A stretch of DNA of 64,000 nucleotides, taken from NCBI GenBank assembly GCA_029168955.1, contig JAPDOI010000137.1, positions 517,501-581,500 of the forward strand, in the 5' to 3' direction. The notes below the pieces were generated by a model, which did no database searches, had not been told where the DNA came from, and saw only the letters and a list, made by a program, of their open reading frames with translations. A program made the position numbers and the translations under genes. How positions within the stretch are numbered: position 1 is the stretch's first letter; each line of letters begins with the position of its first letter. This document shows, in pieces, positions 1-9,359 of this stretch. This DNA comes from Aplectana chamaeleonis (Eukaryota; Nematoda; Chromadorea; Rhabditida; Cosmocercidae).

Positions 1-1054
1 CATCGTGCGACACGTGATAATCGTGTAGGGAGAAGAGTGAATCGTGCCAGGACCAAGTGGTCCCAGCACGGTTAACACGTGCGCATGATGGAATAGCAGT
101 AATCCGCAAGTGCGGACCGGAACTTGGCCCAGAGAACGACATTACAGCGAGAAAGAGTTAGGTAGATTCCATTGCCAAAACTTTTGTACCCGATACCACG
201 AGAGCGTACAAATGTCACGAAAACATATTCGAATAAAATATAATATGAAGCTGTCGGGGTTAGCGGTAGTGGCCTTGAGGTCGCGCAAAAGGAATTATAT
301 TTCCTGACTTCGAAGTGCCGCAGCGCTGCGCTTAACACTGATTGGGTCCGACCAATGACTTGGTGGATAAACTGATTTTGATATCAGTTTTCTGCACAGA
401 ACAGCTAATGGCAATCTCAGAGCTCAGGACTAAACGCCTGCCATGCCAAAAATAAGACCAGGCAACATTTGAAGGAGGCCGCGAAGCTGTAAGACTTAGA
501 GCATCCCAGCCATCGATCTTTATGACAAACACTATGTCGCGTAGCCCAGAAATATACACTAGGCCTGAAAGCAGTCCCGAAAAGCCTTTACATGGGGACC
601 TCGTAAATTTCGTATCCACCATGGCACAACAGGGCCGTGCCAGGTCCAGAGGTGTGCCGCAACTGTCGTTTGCCGGCCCTTTTTGAGATTTGCAGTTTGC
701 CATTTCGAGGTTTCTCAGCGGCAGACCCATGGCCAGGGCACTAAAGGTGAGGGAACGAATATTAGCCTGAGAATAGGTAAACTTTAGATTTTTTTCGCGA
801 ACAATTTTGTGAGTTTTTTTTCACCCAGGAGGATGGTGAAAACTTTGCATCATTCGAAAATTCCGGTTACCAAGGGTAAGGAAGGGGGTCGTAGTTTAGA
901 CGAGGTCGGATATGAACGCCCGGTGTACAGTGGTACAAACTCTTGAATTAACTAAACAGGTTTTCAAGGTTACAAACAAACTGCGATACAATAATTTCTT
1001 CTGAGCTCACACTTTTTTGTAACCGCTTAGACGAAAATTTGAGGAGCGCTTCAA
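1..1054. other. No gene recognised
   Basis: Lies in unc-64 intron 6 or beyond. A 132-codon minus-strand frame (332-730, MGLPLRNLEMANCKSQKG...) has no recognisable motif and no splice context. A GGGGGTCGTAGT word near 885 recurs at 28030, 28165 and 55790-56020 as part of a common repeat. Confidence 0.5.
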
Positions 1055-1386
1055 GTCTTAGAAAGCAGTGTTCACGATGAGAACGGTCTTCGAGTTTTCA
1101 CCGGAAATCGAATGCACCGCGGTCCATGGCAACAATAATGGCGAAAGAACGACTAAAAACGAGCTATAAGAGCCCTACACAGCACTCAAAGTTGGTTGTG
1201 CTAAGCCCAGGGTTGAGCGGGATTGCGCCTGGGCGCAACGAGAATCATCAAATTTTTGGGAAAATTTTGACAAAATTGAAAATTTCGAGGGGGAGGCTCG
1301 TAAAACTTTTGGAGAAAAAAAAAATTCTCTTCAAAGTAAAATTTCAAAAAAAAAGAAAAAAAAGAAAAAGTAAAGGATTTCAGTAA
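1055..1386. repeat. AGGCAGTG-family terminus (left end)
   Basis: TTAGAAAGCAGTGTTCACGA at 1057 continues as GAGAACGGTCTTCGAGTTTT and CCGGAAATCGAATGCACC, matching the outer ends at 58482 and 59769. No right terminus is found nearby. The 86-codon frame at 1126-1386 is lysine-rich repeat translation, not a gene. Confidence 0.6.
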
Positions 1387-2743
1387 AATTCTATTCAGTA
1401 GTTATTCGGTGTGCTGAATACAAATTCGATGCTTTTCACCGAAAATGAGTATGATGACCTCAAATAAATGGTTGTCATTTTAGTTTATGATGCTCCAACT
1501 TCTCTCTCTTCTGCAAAACCTCGGAATAAAAATTATCTCAACCAGGGCAACGACTCACTGCCGAATGGGCCCAAATCTTAGAGGGTTTTCCAATTAGAAA
1601 AAGATTCATGAAGATTCTATTCCATTCACTTCGAGAAGAGCATCTTCACATAAAGTACGTCGTGCTGCCAGCAGAAAATGTTAACTACATTTCAGACAAT
1701 TATCCGTAGGATCTTCAAAGATTTCGCTCCTCGTTATAAGCTGGACAATGGTAAATCCAATTCTGAATAGACGCGAAGCGAATTATGAGGCCGTTTGGAA
1801 CTAAAAGCCAAGCATAGCTGCAGAACTAGTTCGGAAGACAAAAAGCGACAAAATTGGGCCTTCTTCCGTCCACGTCAGCGCCATCGCGAAATACATTCAA
1901 GCGAATCGCATATTGAATCGCTCCATGTTCACATTATTTCCTGACAGGAAAAAATCCGCCCCCTCCCCATCCACGAAGCGACCTCTTGAAGAAAAATTAA
2001 CGAATATAATGGGTCTCTGTCCCGCAGGCAATTTGAGCCCTAGCTATATGAGCCGTATTCGGATGGAAGCGTCCCTGCTCGCGGCTAAATGCCTAACCAA
2101 ATTGCTGCCCACGTTTTCTATTGACTAGGCTACAAAAAGCATGAAAAAAGGACACGCGAATTCGATCTCTTTTGAGACATTCTAATGGAGAGCAGCAAAA
2201 TCATGTTTAAATGAAAAATCACACACAAAAACGGTTCCGCGACACAGATAAGAGTTCTCGTTTCAAAGTGAGGTAATTTACCACGGCATGTGAAAAAAAT
2301 GCAAAAACAGTCAAAGGTCACCAACATTATTCCCAAAATGAAAGGATTTTGTGTCACTTTTTTCTATAAAAAAAAGAAACAGGTCGATCAAATTCCGTCG
2401 GGAAACAATAAACAACTGATTTGAACTCCAAGAATTGACTAAATGTATGAATTTTATATTTTTTTACCACCAGACCTTTCGGCAAATGCAATAAGCGAAA
2501 ATTCAGAGGGCACTAAAATTAAGGAAAGAGTATTTAAATAGAAAAAAAACAAGTGAACGCAAAACAAGCAAATACTAGGACACAAGTGTCCACACAAAAA
2601 AAAATTGGAAACTCGTTGAAAAGCGAAGAAAAAAACGATCAAAAATGTTAGTCATTCCAGAAAACGGACAGAGCTAAGAAATTTAATTTCTCGAGACGCA
2701 GAAAAAATATTAAATCAAATTTAAGCCAACCAGCAGCATAAGC
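1387..2743. other. No gene recognised
   Basis: AT-rich intronic sequence of unc-64. A fragment of the TGCTGAATACAAATTCGATG repeat is at 1410. Frames up to 75 codons lack any motif. Confidence 0.5.
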
Positions 2744-2900
2744 ATCCTCTGGTTCACAGCCAAATTTACCCTGTTCCTTCGCGCGCTTGTGCGGAGCGAG
2801 GGCAGACAGCGAGAAAGTGTAAGGAGAGAGAGAAAGATGCAGCATACGCGCGCAGACGCACGCAATAAACGGAAATGAATTTCACTCCGAAACAGAGGAT
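2744..2900. mobile_element. 157-bp MITE with ATCCTCTG termini
   Basis: ATCCTCTGGTTCACAGCCAA at the left is the inverse of the right end (TTTCACTCCGAAACAGAGGAT without its last base). The interior has a CTTCGCGCGCTTGTGCGGAG hairpin, GACAGCGAGAAAGTG and CGCGCAGACGCACGCAATAA. It matches 58138-58292 along its whole length. Confidence 0.85.
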
Positions 2901-3368
2901 ATGTGCGTAGCTGATATAGTTAGGTCCGCATAATTTCGAACAAATCAATCAATCATTTTTTCGCTTCAATGTCAAAATACCTTTAGCTGTTTTTTTTATA
3001 TTTTCAGACATCAAGTAGTAGTGAAACTTTTCATAAATCATAGCAGAGTAGAAATCTTCGCATTCATAGAATATTCGAATTTTCGAAGCTCAAATCATTT
3101 CGAGATTGAGGTGTACAATTTATCGGATTATTCGAAATTATACGGGCCCAACTATACATAAAAGCTGGGTCCGCGGGAAAAATCGAAAAAAGGTATCAAA
3201 TGTCGGAAACTACCCCAATACCCTCAAAAACAAAGAAGCCGTTTTCCAAATGAACAAAGCAGAAAACATTCTTGACACTCGTTTTTTTTTCAAATTTTCG
3301 AAGTTAAGATAGAAATAGATATTCGAGTGGAGAATTAAATTTAATGGATGAGAAGTTGTGGTTCGAAT

Positions 3369-3548
3369 CAATGGGATGAGTGGAATGAAACAATGAAAAT
3401 TCGGGGTTCTGGTTTCAGCACAGAATTTTTTTGTCAAGTTTCGGTGATTAGCTGTTCCTGCCTCCAGAGACCCAATATGTCCGCATTAGACTGTTTTTTA
3501 GGGGTTTTCGCAACGCGAAAACCCCTAAAAAAGTCCCGCTAATCCCTG
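3369..3548. mobile_element. Decayed copy of the CAGGGATGAGCGGA hAT MITE
   Basis: The left end (CAATGGGATGAGTGGAATGA, then AATGAAAATTC and GGTTTCAGCACA) matches the left end of the element at 33949, and the right end CCCGCTAATCCCTG matches its right terminus. The 8 bases on each side differ, so the duplication is lost or an end is rearranged. An 18-bp perfect hairpin occupies 3494-3532. Confidence 0.6.
3494..3532. repeat. Hairpin, perfect 18-bp arms, 3-nt loop
   Basis: TTTTTTAGGGGTTTTCGC (3494-3511), loop AAC, then its exact reverse complement (3515-3532). It lies inside the decayed hAT MITE 3369-3548. Confidence 0.95.
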
Positions 3549-4204
3549 ATATGGACCGAATTTCACACTCATTATCAGAATAAGAATTGATCTCTCAATC
3601 TCATTGGGCTTTTGATAGAGCGATCACCTTTTGGTTTTCTCACAGCTCAAAATGGTAAGCAAAACAAAATCGAAAACGAAAACACCAGATTTTGACGCGA
3701 AATTCGAAATATGTGAAACAATTTGAGAAAGGTTCACAACTGGAGCGGAAAAAATTCTTTCCAAACAATGACAATTTATCTCGTTCCCACCTAATATAAT
3801 AGTGTGAAACTTCATTATCATGGGATCTTTCAGCGCGATGAAGAGCTTTCCGCTTTGTGGCTGAATCTTCTCGTTGTAGAAACAAACAATATATCATTTT
3901 CCGCGTGGATAATCCTTTTGAACTTCAGCTATATACCGGTGCTCCCCTCCAAACATGCAGCAATCGTCACAGGTGCACGTTCCGATAATATTTTCATGGA
4001 AATGTAACCATATGTACGGAAACAACTTGAGGGACTAATCCCATCTGAAGTGGAGTTTTGAAAAATGGTCTACTGAGTGTGGTGGGAAAGTAAAGAGAAA
4101 CTGTTTGAATTTCACTAAATTCCCTTAATGCACATGGGTAGATCAACAATTACAAAAATGGAATTCTTTGGATTCCAGAACATTAAACATTTTTAGCCCA
4201 AACT

Positions 4205-4560
4205 TTGTCGAGGGGGAGGGGAGGGGGTAATTCGGGGCGCTGAACACGAGTATGAGGTCAATTTTCAGTTTCTCAGAAGATTACTGTAAGCTACAGTAGG
4301 AAATGTATCAAATGTCTATAGTATCCTGCCGTAATCTCCCGAAAATCTGTGAATGGACCCTTAATTTGTATTCAGCGACCGAAATTACCCCCTCAAACAA
4401 AGTTTGGGCCGAAAGTGTTCGAATTTCTGAAATTCAAAAAAAAGTTTTTTCGTCGTTTTTGACCTATCCAGGTGCATTAAAGAAATTTAACGAACTTCAA
4501 ATTGTTTCTTTCCATCCCTCCCCCACAGCACTCACCATATCATTTTTTTGAAACTTGTGA
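4205..4560 (+). repeat. Copy of the GCGCTGAACACGAAT repeat family
   Basis: GGGGCGCTGAACACGAGTAT, TACTGTAAGCTACAGTAGG and TTTGTATTCAGCGACCGAAA match the ordered segments at 8060 and 56855. The copy holds only this part. Open frames across it are not genes. Confidence 0.6.
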
Positions 4561-4617
4561 AACGCTTACCAGGGAATGATCGCAGTTTGCGCAGCGATCA
4601 GTCCCTGGTAAGCGTTT
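4560..4617. repeat. Hairpin, 24-bp arms with one mismatch, 10-nt loop
   Basis: Arms 4560-4583 (AAACGCTTACCAGGGAATGA...) and 4594-4617 pair with a single mismatch. CAGGGA/TCCCTG inside the arms could be remnants of a collapsed TIR element. Confidence 0.9.
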
Positions 4618-5848
4618 GCGATCACCTCAGCCCCCCTGTGAGAACACGCTGATTGATCACACGTCATGAGAATGATTTTGAACGGATTTCGGAAACGTCC
4701 TCAGAAACGCAAACCGATCACTTTGAAGTGGCGATACGGCGCTTTTTTAACAGAAAAAAACCACAGCGGAGCCCTGTTCTGACACATTTCATGCGCGGAA
4801 TCGTAATTTCGTGACGGTCACCTCGGCATATCACTTCTCTCATACCGTAAATTCTGACAGTAGACATTCCGGCGACTATCCGAATTCTTTGTATCTTGCC
4901 CTAGTTGGATGTTTTAAAAGCAGCAATAGGAAGTAGCAGTCAGATACTCCTCTGCTGAATACAGATACAGACTAATACTTGACCAAATAATCCCAGACGA
5001 TAAATCCCAGCCCAATTGGTTTTATTATCCTAACTCGAAGTGAACGATGAAATAAGGGCCATAAATCAGCTTTTTTTTGCTTCACAATAAATCACTTTTC
5101 TCGCCCGACGCTTTCAAATAAAGGAGCGCTGTCTAAGTGCACACGAGAGATCCGAGCTTCGAACAATTATATGACGCAATGATGCCAATCTTTCAAGAAC
5201 CAGACGTCGAACCGAGGATATTTTTCAGAAGAAAAAACTAATTAATATGAGTGTGAAAAAAAAACAGGCGGGTGTAGGAAATGTCGAACATAAACAAAGC
5301 ACGAATCTATTACACCAAGAAAAATGACGAAATGAGGGCTCACGCGATGTGTCAGCATCGCTACTGTTAACAACGAGGTCCCAAGAAATATATGAGCATA
5401 ATTTTCCCCAGTTGAAGGCATCATGTAGTTGAAAACCATATATTAGCTTCCCATGTTTTGGTAAAGCTTGGCCTCTCTAGTGAACGGAAATGCCAAAAAG
5501 GCCCCTGAAAAACCTTCATTTGAAAGGAAAAACCAGCTTGCTCACACCGTAAAAAAGGATTTGAATTTCGCGCCGAAATTGTTTTTGATGCTTTTCTGAG
5601 TTTAAAGACCTGGTCACCATCATTTCGAAGATTTTCTGCATGTAGAGTTCATGCCATAATTGCTTTCCATGTTGTTTGACGGCTTCATCAACATTCTGTG
5701 AAAAAGTGCTAGATGATCAACCCCGCGGCCATTTTCAGGAGGGTATACCTATTATTGGGCGCATTTTCAGAGCCTAAGGTTTCGTGGGTAATGTCAGCTA
5801 GCCCTGATTGTCTGATTATGCACAAAAAAAACTGAAAGTGATTTTCAG

Positions 5849-6064
5849 CACGCACGACGCCTTTAATTTTTTGAAACGAAGCAAAGATCCAGCAAACTGG
5901 TTCACGACGATTGTGAAAATGAAAAGCGAAACGAAGCCCCGTTAGCAATTCACCATCCGGAAGAAAGCGGTGGTGCATTTGCGGTGAAGGCACCAGGTAT
6001 GTATGTGTACGGTAAATTCTGGGCCTTCGCCGAAATTCGATCGGCCAAACAGCTGATAATCCAG
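5849..6064 (+). pseudogene. Possible exon or gene fragment with one frame change, unidentified
   Basis: After TTTTCAG at 5842-5848, one frame reads through AFNFLKRSKDPANWFTTIVK and stops near 5944. The next frame is open from about 5880 to a donor CAG|GTGAGT at 6064, with APLAIHHPEESGGAFAV and APGMYVYGKFWAFAEIRS. The composition is more codon-like than the neighbours. I recognise no family. A shifted remnant or chance are both possible. It lies antisense inside intron 6 of unc-64. Confidence 0.2.
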
Positions 6065-6763
6065 GTGAGTTTTGGCTTTTTCTTTTTAGTGTTTCTTCTG
6101 ACTTTTCCCCAATTGGTGTTGGGAGTAAGGACTTTCATTCGTGCGTAAAAGAGGTTACAGTTTCCTCGGTCTTTTTGAGGACTTTTTTTCTCGAAATTCC
6201 ACTTAAAAACGGAGAAAACTCATCTTCATAAACGATGCCCTCCTTTATAGGATCTTAACTGGGAGTGATTACACACAATCCACGCTATTTTCAAACGAGT
6301 TAGTGATTTGCCCAGGTTTAGCTTTGGTTCAGCATTCTAATTAGCGCAGCAGTCAGCTGTCGTCACCCGAAAAGAAGATTCAAGGGGAAAGAACAAAACA
6401 AAAAAAACTACATTCATAAACATTTCCGTAAAAAAACAGAAAACATACTCGAGCAACACAAAAATTTGGCTTCTTCCCAGAACCAAACCCTACCAAAACG
6501 GTGATATGAATCCTAAACCGAAGCGAAAAGGTTAGATCCTGCTGGTCATGCCCAGCAGGAAAACGGATGAGGACGTGAGGAATTTTCAAGGAAATGGTAG
6601 CTTAGGGGTAAAACGTGAAAAATCATGGCGAAGATCAAGACTTTCCCTATTGGGCATCAGTTAGGTCAGGAGCGCTTAACAACAAGGAATGAATGAATTA
6701 AACTTGCCTTTTTTTAAATTTAGACTCAAACTTGTCACAAAAACATCCAGGAGAGGATTCACT

Positions 6764-7180
6764 AGGGAGTGACCAGACCTGTCTGCCAGAACTACGCATG
6801 TAACCATGTTTTTCTGATCGACCACCTTCCGAGTACTTGTAAAAACTCTATTTTAGCTGCCCGAGTAAAAATAAAATTTTCAACACTTTTTGATTAAAAA
6901 AATCAAAAAAAATTTTCTTGCCCAAACTCCTCTCGAAGAGAATATTCGAGGCGCTGAACACGAATATGAGTCACCTTTTCGAAAACTCGAACGATAAAGA
7001 CAGTTTACGGCAGATAAATTTTGTTTTACCTACAGAGCTCGCAACTTCTACGCCCATAACATTTCTTTTACTATTATACTCGGGCAGCTAGGATAGGGTT
7101 TTTATGACTACCCGGGAGGTAGTCGATCAGAAAAACCTGGTTTCATGGATAGTTCTAGCGACCAGGTCTGGTCATTCCCT
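6764..7180. mobile_element. TIR element, 417 bp, arms about 104 bp
   Basis: The left arm (6764-6867) starts AGGGAGTGACCAGACCTG and ends TAGCTGCCCGAGTA. The right arm (7077-7180) is its reverse complement at roughly 80 percent identity. The loop contains a GCGCTGAACACGAATATGAG repeat. No target duplication was identified. Confidence 0.8.
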
Positions 7181-7446
7181 TGTCAATTTTTTTAAACAAA
7201 GTTCAAAAATTTCAATCAACAGGGTGGCGGGACAAAATTTGGTCAACAACCGGGCAACAGTGTGCCTAACCCTGTTACATGGATCACCTCACTCTCACAA
7301 GGGAACTACTTTTGGTCAGTCTGGCTATTCCGGATGAAACGTACTTTTCTAGGAACATTTTGGACGAAGAGTTCGAGTATGTTCTTTGCAGCTGCGTAAA
7401 CCCACTCAGACAAAAATTATAGGCGTTTTTCAAAGACTTACGGCAA

Positions 7447-7978
7447 CTCAGAAAAATGAAAACAAGTTGCTTGTAATATAAGTGTAAGGTACTTGAATGT
7501 CTCAAGTAACTTACATTTATGTTGCAAGTAAGTTGCACTTATGTTACATGTAACTTACATTTAAATTTTCACCATGGATGAAAATCGCGCCACGCAGACG
7601 ACACGCGACGCGGAGAACGCGTCCCAGACCACACGACTACCTGCGCTGTACGAGGCCTTCCCTGTAAAAGTGGGGTCAAGTACCTCAAGCTTGGGTAATT
7701 GAACCGACAGCAACGCCAGTCCTAAGCCTGACCCCGAGAGTGTTTCGCATACTCCCCTTAGAAATGAATCTTGTCCAATTTATGTTACTTGCGACTTATC
7801 CTGCGCCATTTAAGTTAACATATCGGAGGCGCACTGCACGCGGTATTCCGTCGATTTGTTGCATGTAATTTAAATGACCCGAGATAAGTCGCAAATAACT
7901 TACATCGGGTTAGATATGTCATAAGTTACTCGTTTTCGGCCTTTTATGTTACAAGTAACTTGTTTTCATCTTTTTGAG
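7447..7978. mobile_element. TIR element, about 532 bp, with empty paralogous site
   Basis: The left end CTCAGAAAAATGAAAACAAG continues TTGCTTGTAATATAAG; the right end is the inverse with few mismatches. Interior repeats of CAAGTAACTTACATTTATG flank a GC-rich core at 7580-7740. The dispersed repeat around it is also present near 56620-57180 without this element, which places the insertion. The core contains the SL1-like segment at 7684-7705. Confidence 0.8.
7684..7705 (-). repeat. SL1-like 22-nt stretch in a repeat
   Basis: Read on the minus strand, this stretch differs from the 22-nt nematode SL1 leader, as I remember it, at two positions (C for T at positions 5 and 17). It contains AATTACCCAAGCTTGAG and is followed by GTAC. 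Homologous stretches are at 53391, 57583 and 61440. Homology continues on both sides, so it is not simply a leader at an mRNA 5' end. No Sm site or SL RNA body is visible. Confidence 0.4.
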
Positions 7979-8256
7979 AAAGTACCCTTCAGGGAATTTT
8001 CAGGGTGATTTTGAATATTTTCTTGGATAATGCTCAAAACTTTCAAGTAGAGGTAATCTAGGACGCTGAACACGAATCTGGGGCCCGCTCGTCAAAATTT
8101 TGAGGTTTACTGTAGGTTACGGTAGGTGCCAGGGGACAAATGCTACCTTAATAATTCGAAAAACGACAAATGAACATCCAATTCGTATTCAGCACCCCAA
8201 ATAACCCCTGCACAGAATTTTCGAGTCAAATTTGAGACTTTGACCAAACTACCGTA

Positions 8257-8455
8257 CAGTTAGGTCCGTGGCTTGCCTCCTCAAGAGAAAACATTTAAAT
8301 CTCACCTGCGGCTGGCGGTATGGCAAACTGATCAGCTGCGCTCTTCTCTCGGCCTGAATCGACTAGCGGGCCGGCTGATGCGACCGCCCTCGCCAGCCGC
8401 GGGTGAGATTTGAAATTTTTTTTTCTTGAGAAGGCGAGCATCGGACCCAAATATA
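8257..8455. mobile_element. Short TIR element at a TA site, about 0.2 kb, with empty paralogous site
   Basis: CAGTTAGGTCCGTGGCTTGC at the left pairs with GCGAGCATCGGACCCAAAT at the right; arms extend through AAATCTCACC.GCGGCTGGCG, about 55 bp. The paralogue near 57070 reads ACTACCGTATACCCACC uninterrupted, so the insert went into TA. This fits a Tc1/mariner-type MITE; exact ends are uncertain by 1-3 bp. Confidence 0.7.
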
Positions 8456-9242
8456 TACCCACCGCACTCTACGGCGATCTGTCTATAACGATAAACAGAC
8501 CTCAGACTCGTGTTGAGTACTCCAAATAACCCTCAGGGAAAGACTTTGAGCCACATCTACCGTATCGATCCGGAAGTCATCGAAAGTCGCATTTTTGTAC
8601 TCTTTCCAAAGATTACAGCGCGTTTTGGAAGGTGCCTTCGGTACGAAAATCAGGAGAAAACTTCTATAACTTTTTCAGAGTGGTTTCAGGCAGCTGAGAA
8701 GAGCAAATTCGGACTCTACGTGAAAATGGCTCTAGAAAAGTATATTTTATGTGGAATGGCCGGACTAGCTCAAATAGTTTCCTTGACAGTTAAAATTCTA
8801 CATAAAAACAGTCATCATTTATGCATATATTTTTTAATTTTGAAATGAAATTTTGAAGAAAGACTTCAAGAGCCCCGAAAGTAAACAGCAAATCCTCCTC
8901 ACGCCCACTGGAAATCTTTTGACGCAACATCCAACGAGAAAAAAAGTGAATCAGAATAAACATGAAGAGGAAAGAAGAAAGAAAAGGCTACTCATTTAAA
9001 ATATCATGGAAATGTTTTGCCGATCAATGACAAATTCGGGAAGCACTAGAATTTACAGCAGATTAAGTGTGTTGACAGCAATTGCACCACCGTCTTTCTC
9101 CGGACGGGTGAACTGTAGCCGTGTGGATATGGTCCACCAGAAAGAAAAGAGAAAAAGGCGGAAAACAGCAACGGTCGAAAAAGTAAACATCGAAAAAGAG
9201 GAGGAAAAAAAAACAAAGACGGGTATAAATCCCCACACTCAC

Positions 9243-9359
9243 CTGACTTTCGACAAGCATCGCCATATCCATGAACATATCGTGCAACTCCCGAATACTG
9301 CTCTCCAGCTTCATGATGTCATTATGCCGCGCTTCGATGTCGGCTAGCGTTTGTTTAGC
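9243..9359 (-). CDS. unc-64: unc-64 exon 6 (first half of SNARE motif)
   Basis: This 117-nt exon encodes [20 protein letters not shown], then [19 protein letters not shown]. It is the N-terminal half of the H3/SNARE helix; the last codon is the ionic zero-layer glutamine (Q226 of rat syntaxin 1A). The donor CAG|GTGAGTG is strong. The expected continuation GEMVDRIEYNVE was looked for on the minus strand down to base 1 and not seen. Confidence 0.96.

Larger units (their letters stand above)
3549..5848. other. No gene recognised apart from repeats at 4205-4617
   Basis: Intron 6 sequence. Beyond the repeat copy (4205-4560) and hairpin (4560-4617) I see nothing but short frames. Confidence 0.5.
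7310..8600 (+). repeat. Dispersed repeat (copy 1) interrupted by two MITEs
   Basis: The segments 7315-7445, 7979-8256 and 8456-8600 align in order with 56630-57180: TCTGGCTATTCCGGATGAAA, TAATCTAGGACGCTGAACAC, TTCGTATTCAGCACCCCAAA and CAGACCTCAGACTCGTGTTG. The elements 7447-7978 and 8257-8455 are extra in this copy. Confidence 0.7.

Noticed and set aside
332..730. 132-codon minus-strand frame
   Set aside because: No motif or splice context was found; listed only as unassigned sequence.
9006..9347. 113-codon plus-strand frame
   Set aside because: It is antisense to syntaxin exon 6 and the following intron.
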